Source: Candidatus Zhuqueibacterota bacterium 4484_87 (GTDB lineage: Bacteria > Zhuqueibacterota > Zhuqueibacteria > Thermofontimicrobiales > Thermofontimicrobiaceae). Taken from it: a DNA stretch of 5,779 nt. The notes beneath the pieces were generated by a model. The model searched no databases and was not told the DNA's origin. It was given only the letters and a program-made list of their open reading frames with translations. This document shows positions 1 to 5,207 of the stretch, piece by piece (position 1 is the first letter of the stretch; each line of letters starts with the position of its first letter). A program made the position numbers and the translations under genes. Location of the stretch: positions 1 to 5,779 of the forward strand of contig NATN01000192.1 in assembly GCA_002085355.1 (NCBI GenBank). Direction: 5' to 3'.

Positions 1-767
1 CTTTCATACAAAAACATACCCAGCTCGCCCAGAGTGATCAAAATATACGCTGTATTCAGCTTTTCCGACAGAAGTTGGCACGCTTGTTCTAAGTTTTCGT
101 GCGAATCAATGTGCATCCCCAATGCTGCTTCAATCTCTTTGCGGTTCGGCTTAAAGACAGTCACATTCTGATAAGCTAAAAAATTATCAAATTTTGGATC
201 GACCGTAATAATTTTATTGGAACGAAGCGCGAGTCGGATTACATTTTCAATGAGCGATTTGCTTAATAGCCCTTTGTTATAATCTTCGATAATTAGCGCA
301 TCAGCGTGGCGGAGGTGTTTTTCTATTTCTTCGACAACGCGGGCTTCGATTTGTTTTGTCATGGATTCTCGCGATTCCCAATCTGCACGTACAACGTGCT
401 GATTATTAGCGATTATCCTGGTTTTCATTACAGTCGGACGGGAGGAATCAATAATAACAGAATCAGTTTCAATATTCAGACTTTGTAATAGCCTGATGAT
501 TTCTTCGCCAGCAGAATCAGTCCCCACAACGCCCACAGGGACAGGAACCGCCCCCAGTGATCGAATATTATAAACCACATTTGCCGCGCCACCAAGACGC
601 ACAAATTCGTTCGCTACTTCCACTACTGGCACGGGAGCTTCGGGCGAAATTCGTTGTACCGTACCCTCAATGTAACGATCCAGCATTAAATCGCCAAGCA
701 CGATAACTTTCCGCTCGCGAAAATTTTTAAAGAGTTGATCTAATTTTTGCTCACTTATCGCAACCAT
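1..767 (-). CDS. rfaE1: D-glycero-beta-D-manno-heptose-7-phosphate kinase, RfaE1/HldE N-terminal type (PfkB family), partial
   Basis: This gene encodes a sugar kinase of the PfkB/ribokinase family. It is predicted to phosphorylate D-glycero-beta-D-manno-heptose 7-phosphate at C1 with ATP, in the cytoplasm, for the ADP-heptose needed in LPS core. I translated 255 residues; the 3' end lies beyond the left edge. The N-terminal block GDLMLDRY (25-32), followed by RISPEAPVPVVEV (39-51), is the signature that separates RfaE1/HldE from other PfkB kinases. The first PfkB motif LGGAANVVYN is at 58-67, EDYNKGLL at 161-168, VDPKFDNF at 189-196 and KPNRKE at 206-211. The GAGD catalytic motif should lie just beyond the edge, so activity cannot be checked here. 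Nor can I tell whether a fused nucleotidyltransferase domain (as in E. coli HldE) follows. The ATG at 767 is secure, because three in-frame stops (TAG, TGA, TAA, 776-768) directly precede it. GGAA at 777-780 is a modest ribosome-binding site. A strong promoter sits immediately upstream. Confidence 0.93.
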   Translation of the reverse strand, partial: MVAISEQKLDQLFKNFRERKVIVLGDLMLDRYIEGTVQRISPEAPVPVVEVANEFVRLGGAANVVYNIRSLGAVPVPVGVVGTDSAGEEIIRLLQSLNIETDSVIIDSSRPTVMKTRIIANNQHVVRADWESRESMTKQIEARVVEEIEKHLRHADALIIEDYNKGLLSKSLIENVIRLALRSNKIITVDPKFDNFLAYQNVTVFKPNRKEIEAALGMHIDSHENLEQACQLLSEKLNTAYILITLGELGMFLYE

Positions 768-787
768 TTATCACTATTCCGTATTAT

Positions 788-816
788 ATAATAACACTTT
801 TTTCACCAAAAGTCAA
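788..816 (-). promoter_or_regulatory. Sigma70-type promoter of the rfaE1 gene
   Basis: On the minus strand, TTGACT (816-811) and TATTAT (793-788) are separated by exactly 17 bases, each matching five of six consensus positions. An A-rich tract on the minus strand (about 838-817) upstream of the -35 resembles an UP element. The -10 lies in a perfect 12-bp palindrome, TATTATATAATA (793-782). A second TATAAT (788-783) has a 22-base spacer, too long for normal use. The predicted transcription start near 781 gives a leader of only about 14 nt before the ATG at 767. The kinase gene therefore probably has its own promoter in addition to any readthrough from the phosphoesterase gene. Confidence 0.75.
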
Positions 817-876
817 CAATTTTTTATTTTTTTTTATAATTTCTTATATTTTTTGTCACTTGAATTTTTCTTTCTT

Positions 877-1386
877 TCAAAATTGTGACAAATCGTAAAT
901 CATTGCTTTATCATTAATTACGTCATATATGCATACTGTGGAACTGCCATAAAGCCAACCACCTGTCTCACCAGGATTGATGAGCAAAGTCCCATTTCTC
1001 ATTTCCGAAATATTAGCTTTGTGATCATGTCCGTAAATAATGACGTCAAAACCGCTAATTTCTTCTATTTGTTGCAAAAGCCCTCCGTCGTGCAATACAA
1101 GGATATTTTTCCCTCCGAGATTCAATTCAAAAGGCGGTAGATGAACATGACCGTCATAAACGCGATTCAATCCTAATATCTCACCGTCATTGTTTCCAAG
1201 CACAACTTCAAAAGGACAGTTCAGTTTTTTCATTTCCCGCGCTGTAAAAGGCGCTACTAAATCGCCAGCATGAATGACAAAATCGACTTTTTCACTATTG
1301 AACAAATCAACCGCTGCGCGAATCGCCGGCAAATTGTCATGACTGTCGGACATGATTCCGATTTTTCTGACGTGCTCATGTAACAT
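877..1386 (-). CDS. YfcE/MJ0936-family metallophosphoesterase
   Basis: This is a 169-residue calcineurin-like phosphodiesterase of the small YfcE/MJ0936 family, full length for the group. These are cytoplasmic, dimetal (usually Mn or Ni) enzymes that hydrolyse phosphodiesters in vitro; the natural substrate is mostly unknown. All expected metal-ligand blocks are visible: SDSHDN with D14 and H16, HAGDL with D42, LGNND with N65, VLHDGG with H99, and YGHDHKA with H120 and H122. The NPGETGGWLYG block (137-147) closely resembles the C-terminal block of archaeal MJ0936 as I remember it. One oddity is that the usual HGH after strand four reads HDG, keeping the ligand His but changing its neighbours. 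The start at 1386 is supported by AGAAGGA (1404-1398), spaced about 11 nt. A later in-frame ATG (residue 12) would remove the first beta strand and is unlikely. No signal peptide is seen. The gene lies 99 bp after the protease gene and 109 bp before the kinase gene, on the same strand, with no clear terminator on either side. Confidence 0.92.
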   Translation of the reverse strand: MLHEHVRKIGIMSDSHDNLPAIRAAVDLFNSEKVDFVIHAGDLVAPFTAREMKKLNCPFEVVLGNNDGEILGLNRVYDGHVHLPPFELNLGGKNILVLHDGGLLQQIEEISGFDVIIYGHDHKANISEMRNGTLLINPGETGGWLYGSSTVCIYDVINDKAMIYDLSQF

Positions 1387-1397
1387 GCGAATTCATT

Positions 1398-1404
1398 TCC
1401 TTCT
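1398..1404 (-). promoter_or_regulatory. Shine-Dalgarno site of the metallophosphoesterase gene
   Basis: AGAAGGA on the minus strand lies about 11 nt before the ATG at 1386. The spacing is slightly long, but no better start in the same frame fits the family N-terminus. The 99-bp gap around it is AT-rich and shows no convincing hairpin terminator or consensus promoter, so readthrough from the protease gene is possible. Confidence 0.55.
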
Positions 1405-1485
1405 AAATTTTCAATACAAAACTTGATATTTTTTCAAAAACAGTCCTTGAGCAATCCTTTTTATTTCAAATGCACAAAAAAATAC

Positions 1486-4383
1486 TCAATAGTTTTTTAA
1501 CAAAACCGGTACGGAAAACACCTGCTTAACTTTCTGCCGTGAATAAAACTTAATATCTCCGAATACATTATAACCATCCGGTGCAATACGCGGACTTTGG
1601 GCAAATGTAAAATCCAACTTTCTTATTATCGAAGGATAAAGCCAAAACAAACGGTTTCCTTCCGCATAAATTTTAATGCTAATTTTTTCCGCCAATTCAT
1701 ACTGTTCTGTCAAATTAAATTTCCATTTCCCGATAGCATTGCCATACACAAAAGCTGCTTTGATACGCAAAGTGTAAAATTCTCCGGCTTTGGGAGTAAT
1801 TTCAATCTCACCCTTGGGATATGCCAAAGCCTCGGCAGCAACATTCTGCTGTTGAGAATCCGAAATGAGCAGCGCCACGTCCGACATGCTCAAAAATGCT
1901 TCAGGATCAATATCCACGACAAAACGAGCTTTTTCGACATTCTCTTTGACGCTAAAATCATAATCAAAATAATCCACATTTTCAACAACGTAGTTTTTTT
2001 GCCGCTGATAGCCGGATAGCTCTCCGGCAGCAAAACCGTAAAACGGGACGTTGAAATTATTGCAAACGTTCACAGAACCATTTGGTTCCCTGCCAAGTGA
2101 ATAGTAAAAATCAGAAATTATTTTGGGAATGACGCGAAACCCACCAAAAGAGATGTCGAGCTCAATTGATAATTTCTTTGCATTAGCAGGATCTGCATGG
2201 ACATCTATTTCCCAGATACCGGGCTTTAAATCTTTGCCAGAAATGTGCACCTCCCGATCACGGGAATCCTGGCTACTGATGCCATACAATTCCTGAAAAA
2301 TCTCTCTGGTCGGAGCGTGGCAAAACAAATTGACGCGGCACGATTTGCTGCCGCTTACTTTCAGAGAAATATTTGCATCTGTCGCACTTGGGGGTGTCAA
2401 AATGAAGTATCTTTTCAATTCTCCCGGTAAAAGTTTGTTTTCGCTAAATTTTTGGCGATAACCATTCGCATCATCAAAACGAAACGGCACGATAACTGTG
2501 TTCAACAATTCAAATTCAAGCAACCGCTCGCTGCTGCCGTTTTTGCGAAACGCTAAAATTTTCCCTGAATACAATCCAGGCGCGGAAAGTAATTTCTCAT
2601 CATAACAAACGCCAATTGACAAGCCATCTTCACCCCGCATATAGACTAATTTTTTATCAGGCTTGAGCCAGGGGGCTTGCGATTGCAAGATGAAAGCCCG
2701 ATAGAATTTCGCCCGCTGATTTGCAGAAATGGAATCTGAAAAAATGGGATAAACGCGAAAGGTTGTTTTTTCGCCCTGCGCAGGGAAATATCCAGCCACG
2801 CGCCAATAAGCGCCATCGTGTGCTCCATCATAAGTTGCCGGTGAGTCTGCGACAATCTCATAGCTGATGGGATCGTCTTTTTTTTGCGTTTTGAATCTTT
2901 TTTTCAAAATATCAAATGCGCGGAGGACATTCACCAAACCGCTGCCCTGATCCACATCAGAGAACTGCGGCAAAGCCGATGCGCTCTGCTTGAGCGCCTG
3001 CTTTAATATCATGGTTGTCAATCGGCCTTTTACATTTAATTGCCTCACAGCACTCATAAGCAACGCAGCCGCACCGGAAATTTGTGGTGCTGCCATGCTC
3101 GTGCCGCGCGACAAATCTTCCCCCACAAAAACAGGCACAGTTGAAGATGCAAAGCCAGGAGCAACCGCATCGGGTTTATTAACCAGACCGCCGCGCGAAC
3201 TGAAGTTAAAAATTTGATCTTGTTTCAAATGAAATCCGAGTACATCGTTGGCCGTCTGGCATGGTAAAAACGCACCGACGGAAAAAACGAGCGGCTCTGC
3301 TGCCGGAACGCCAGTAGTCGATATCCCTGGCCCCTCATTTCCATTGCTAACAGAGACAAAAACGTTTTCATGATCCACAAGCAGACGATGAAACAACCGA
3401 CTTAAATCGCCATTCCCCGGCTGAATCGCGCCAATGCCATAACTCAAATTCACGACAACCGGACAAGAATGATTTTGAAGAAATTCTTCGATGAATTCAA
3501 TTGCCCGCGAAATGCTGCTCGTTGTCGTACTTCCGCCGGGCAAGGTACCATTTCCAATTTTCAGGCTGATAATTTGCGCTCCGGGAGCAACTCCATTAAA
3601 ATCATTCTGTCCAAAAATCTCAAAACCGGCGGCGATCCCTGCCACGTGTGTGCCATGGCCCTCATCGTCAAAATGAAAAGATACTTTCATCCCGTAACTG
3701 TCAAAATTAATAGCGAAATTCAACGGAGTTGTATCGTAACGCACATCACCGCCACGAAAATGAAAATATTCAAATTGTTTGTGGTAATCCCGCAGCGGCT
3801 TTTCATCGTCAAGTTGATGATCCCCGTCAGTATCAACATACACCAACCAAACAAATGAGTCTGCTTCAGCAGTTTCAAATGCTAACACTCCAAATTGGTC
3901 ATCGGTTTCCCCGTTGTTGTTTATGTCTGAAATTTTTGAATTTCGAAACCGCTGCTCATCAAGATAGCCAATCCAGAATTCGCCGTTTTCAGGACGATAC
4001 TTCAACCTCTGATAATTGAATAATCGAAATCCATCAGGATGCTCAATATATTTTTCACCATCAGACTCACCGGTCTCGCCCGGATAAAGCACCACATCAC
4101 CCTCTCCGGTGAAATCGCGCACATCAATGATCTTAATCTTTCCCGTAAAAGTCTTTTGCAATCCTGGCACTCCCGGATCAACGCCACTGTCTAGTATAAA
4201 AATGATGACTCCTCTGCCATCAGCATTAGGGTACTTTTCAACAAACTGTCTGGCGCCAATTGCTGTTGTATTTAAAAAATCCCAGGAAATTTCACTTGTT
4301 TTCTGCTCCCCGGCAATAAGAAATCCAAGAAACAGCACAAAAAAATATCCAAAAATGGTCGCCAAAGCAATTTTTTTCGCCAT
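1486..4383 (-). CDS. Exported subtilisin-family (S8) serine protease, tripeptidyl-peptidase II-like
   Basis: This gene encodes a 965-residue serine protease. Residues 1-24 form a signal peptide (MAKK, then a long hydrophobic stretch ending LIAG) without a lipobox cysteine, so export to the periplasm or beyond is expected. The catalytic set is complete: Asp65 in FILDSGVDPG, His243 in GHGTHVAG, oxyanion Asn349 in SNGNEGPG, and Ser429 in RGTSMAAP. The Asp-His distance (178 residues) is far longer than in subtilisin (32). With motifs such as YPNADGRGV, NGVAPGAQI and LSYG, it matches tripeptidyl-peptidase II (TPP2). Resemblance continues past the catalytic domain (ends near 490) through beta-rich TPP2 domains to the C-terminus. 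EF-hand-like acidic loops lie at 153-162 and 184-194. Both TPP2 glutamates that bind the substrate N-terminus are absent. No I9-type propeptide fits before Asp65. I chose the ATG at 4383 because GCGGAGA lies 6 nt upstream; the upstream ATG at 4410 has no such site and would precede the signal peptide with nine extra residues. The S8 family call is near certain; the TPP2 relation rests on remembered sequence. Confidence 0.93.
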   Translation of the reverse strand: MAKKIALATIFGYFFVLFLGFLIAGEQKTSEISWDFLNTTAIGARQFVEKYPNADGRGVIIFILDSGVDPGVPGLQKTFTGKIKIIDVRDFTGEGDVVLYPGETGESDGEKYIEHPDGFRLFNYQRLKYRPENGEFWIGYLDEQRFRNSKISDINNNGETDDQFGVLAFETAEADSFVWLVYVDTDGDHQLDDEKPLRDYHKQFEYFHFRGGDVRYDTTPLNFAINFDSYGMKVSFHFDDEGHGTHVAGIAAGFEIFGQNDFNGVAPGAQIISLKIGNGTLPGGSTTTSSISRAIEFIEEFLQNHSCPVVVNLSYGIGAIQPGNGDLSRLFHRLLVDHENVFVSVSNGNEGPGISTTGVPAAEPLVFSVGAFLPCQTANDVLGFHLKQDQIFNFSSRGGLVNKPDAVAPGFASSTVPVFVGEDLSRGTSMAAPQISGAAALLMSAVRQLNVKGRLTTMILKQALKQSASALPQFSDVDQGSGLVNVLRAFDILKKRFKTQKKDDPISYEIVADSPATYDGAHDGAYWRVAGYFPAQGEKTTFRVYPIFSDSISANQRAKFYRAFILQSQAPWLKPDKKLVYMRGEDGLSIGVCYDEKLLSAPGLYSGKILAFRKNGSSERLLEFELLNTVIVPFRFDDANGYRQKFSENKLLPGELKRYFILTPPSATDANISLKVSGSKSCRVNLFCHAPTREIFQELYGISSQDSRDREVHISGKDLKPGIWEIDVHADPANAKKLSIELDISFGGFRVIPKIISDFYYSLGREPNGSVNVCNNFNVPFYGFAAGELSGYQRQKNYVVENVDYFDYDFSVKENVEKARFVVDIDPEAFLSMSDVALLISDSQQQNVAAEALAYPKGEIEITPKAGEFYTLRIKAAFVYGNAIGKWKFNLTEQYELAEKISIKIYAEGNRLFWLYPSIIRKLDFTFAQSPRIAPDGYNVFGDIKFYSRQKVKQVFSVPVLLKNY

Positions 4384-4389
4384 GAGATA

Positions 4390-4396
4390 TCTCCGC
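4390..4396 (-). promoter_or_regulatory. Shine-Dalgarno site deciding the protease start
   Basis: GCGGAGA on the minus strand lies 6 nt before the ATG at 4383. It falls inside the longer reading frame that would open at the ATG at 4410. Upstream of that earlier ATG, the only purine-rich stretch (AAAAGGAGCG) is the 3' end of the yciH-like gene, about 18 nt away and too far. The site therefore favours the shorter protein, which begins directly with a typical signal peptide. Confidence 0.7.
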
Positions 4397-4422
4397 AGAT
4401 TTTTGCCCATTAAAATTATGTG

Positions 4423-4764
4423 CTACGCTCCTTTTATGCGATACCCTTGCTGCAACAAAAATTGCGCCACTTGCTTTCGCTTATCTCCCTGAATTTCAAT
4501 CGTATCATCTTTGACTGTGCCGCCGGTACCGCAATGCTGTTTCAATTCACGCGCCAGCTTTTTCAATTTATCGGGCGAATGCACGAAACCACTGGCAAGC
4601 GTCACCTTTTTGCCTTTTCTACCCTTGGTTTGAAAAAAAACATGGATCGTCTGTTTCTCTGCAACCACATCCAGGATGGCAGACTGATCATCCTTTTCTG
4701 CTTTGATCTGCTCCCGAGTTTTTGGATCTGTAGAATAAACTAATTTTGAAGACTTCTTTTTCAT
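4423..4764 (-). CDS. yciH: YciH/SUI1 (eIF1-like) translation factor family protein
   Basis: This gene encodes a 113-residue bacterial homologue of eukaryotic/archaeal initiation factor eIF1 (SUI1 domain). The family binds the small ribosomal subunit near the P site; E. coli YciH influences initiation fidelity in vitro and has been linked to stress-related translation control. The hallmarks are all present: LVYST at 8-12, the basic loop GRKGKKVTL at 48-56, helix KLKKLARELKQHCG at 66-79, and GGTVKDDTIEIQGDKR at 81-96. Length matches the family. The start is either the ATG at 4764 or a TTG two codons earlier at 4770. AGG at 4779-4777 is 6 nt from the TTG and 12 nt from the ATG, so this is not settled; I list the ATG. 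The gene is first of the minus-strand group. Its stop is 39 bp before the protease start, suggesting cotranscription, although no functional tie between the two is evident. Confidence 0.93.
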   Translation of the reverse strand: MKKKSSKLVYSTDPKTREQIKAEKDDQSAILDVVAEKQTIHVFFQTKGRKGKKVTLASGFVHSPDKLKKLARELKQHCGTGGTVKDDTIEIQGDKRKQVAQFLLQQGYRIKGA

Positions 4765-4858
4765 TGCCAATTTACGCCTATTTTCAAAATGAAGTGGTCA
4801 ATTATTTCAATCATCGCATCAGACAAAAATGTCATCAGTAAATTGATAAATATCGTTA

Positions 4859-4887
4859 AATATAGAGATTTGCGGAGCAAAAAGCAA
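4859..4887 (-). promoter_or_regulatory. Weak candidate promoter for the yciH-protease group
   Basis: On the minus strand, TTGCTT (4887-4882; three of six consensus positions) and TATATT (4864-4859; five of six) are separated by 17 bases. Transcription would start near 4852, giving a leader of about 88 nt before the ATG at 4764. The GATTTGC element (4867-4873) falls within the spacer, and the 4888-4902 palindrome abuts the -35. It is the best candidate I found here, but the poor -35 makes it tentative. Confidence 0.3.
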
Positions 4888-4902
4888 GCAAATTATATTT
4901 GC
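4888..4902. repeat. 15-bp palindrome GCAAAT-TAT-ATTTGC
   Basis: This is a perfect inverted repeat with 6-bp arms and a 3-bp centre. It has the form of a binding site for a small dimeric regulator. Related GATTTGC/GCAAATC heptamers occur at 4867-4873, 4932-4938 and 5095-5101. It directly abuts the candidate -35 of the yciH promoter. Confidence 0.5.
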
Positions 4903-4925
4903 AAGAAATTCGTTATTGGCACATC

Positions 4926-4996
4926 AGATTAGCAAATCACTGCATTCAACAATTTTTCGAAATAATCCCATTCAACAATTTTTTACTTGCTAATCT
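4926..4996. repeat. 10-bp perfect inverted repeat enclosing the direct repeats
   Basis: AGATTAGCAA at 4926-4935 is the exact reverse complement of TTGCTAATCT at 4987-4996. The 51 bases between the arms hold the two copies of the 15-bp direct repeat. The left arm also forms the near-palindrome GATTAGCAAATC. The right arm includes a possible -35 (TTGCTA) for the plus-strand gene, so the pair could be operator half-sites. The arms are too far apart and too AT-rich for a terminator. Confidence 0.55.
4943..4983. repeat. Two copies of a 15-bp direct repeat, 26-bp period
   Basis: CATTCAACAATTTTT occurs at 4943-4957 and again, identically, at 4969-4983, separated by 11 bases. With only two copies it is not a CRISPR. 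It could be paired protein-binding sites or the trace of a small local duplication. Confidence 0.6.
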
Positions 4997-5015
4997 CTCA
5001 TAAAATTTTTATTTT
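4987..5015 (+). promoter_or_regulatory. Weak candidate promoter for the plus-strand membrane-protein gene
   Basis: TTGCTA (4987-4992) and TATTTT (5010-5015) are separated by 17 bases, each matching four of six consensus positions. Transcription would start near 5022 and leave a leader of about 185 nt. The -35 overlaps the right arm of the 4926/4987 inverted repeat. The region is AT-rich, so a match of this quality is easily a coincidence. Confidence 0.2.
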
Positions 5016-5194
5016 GAACAGAGGAGGAAAAAGAAACCTGCGGTCAACAATAATTGGGTCAGCGAGCAAGGGTGACAAAACAATTCTCTCTCCGGCAAAT
5101 CTACCAGACAATGACTTATGAAATCTTTCGGAAAACATTGAATCGCTCATCAGGAGTTCAAAGAAATAGATAGTAGTCTGATTCAAACTATTTT

Positions 5195-5199
5195 GGAGG
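5195..5199 (+). promoter_or_regulatory. Shine-Dalgarno site supporting a TTG start
   Basis: GGAGG lies 8 nt before the TTG at 5208, an ideal site and distance. It decides the start of the right-hand gene, which has no ATG near the beginning of its frame; the first in-frame ATG is only at residue 56, inside the second membrane helix. Confidence 0.75.
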
Positions 5200-5207
5200 A
5201 TAGAACT

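Larger units (their letters stand above)
4765..5207. other. Divergent intergenic region with short repeats and no supported gene
   Basis: About 440 bp separate the yciH-like gene (minus) from the membrane-protein gene (plus). The half near yciH (about 4771-5015) is very AT-rich and holds the repeats listed separately. The half near the membrane-protein gene (about 5018-5190) is less AT-rich. I see no convincing coding sequence on either strand, no tRNA and no hairpin-plus-T terminator. A GAGGAGG at 5021-5027 looks like a ribosome-binding site but is followed only by a CTG. The region probably holds the promoters of both flanking genes and a leader for the right-hand one. Confidence 0.6.

Noticed and set aside
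306..488. 60-codon plus-strand frame opposite the heptose kinase gene
   Set aside because: It is antisense to a clear RfaE1 coding sequence and has no ribosome-binding site.
1423..1437. TTGAT-ATTTT-TTCAA, resembling an FNR/CRP-type site between the protease and phosphoesterase genes
   Set aside because: The spacing gives 15 bp rather than the 14-bp FNR site, one arm deviates, and no good promoter lies nearby.
1597..4019. Several plus-strand open frames of 60-140 codons opposite the protease gene
   Set aside because: All are antisense shadows of a confidently identified protease and show no recognisable motif.
4917..4934. TTGGCAC followed by AGCA, resembling a sigma54 -24/-12 promoter
   Set aside because: The GG and GC elements are separated by 12 bases instead of the required 10, and the -12 TTGC is not matched.
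4943..4983. Direct repeat as a possible CRISPR or attachment site
   Set aside because: There are only two 15-bp copies with an 11-bp spacer, no cas genes, integrase or tRNA, and the repeat sequence is AT-rich and simple.
5021..5040. GAGGAGG followed by a short frame that might encode a leader peptide
   Set aside because: Only CTG lies at a usable distance; a TTG start at 5013-5015 lies before the purine stretch. No recognisable peptide results.
4998..5186. 62-codon open frame on the minus strand in the divergent region
   Set aside because: No ribosome-binding site fits, the composition is not protein-like beyond low-complexity hydrophobic runs, and it overlaps the leader of the well-supported plus-strand gene.
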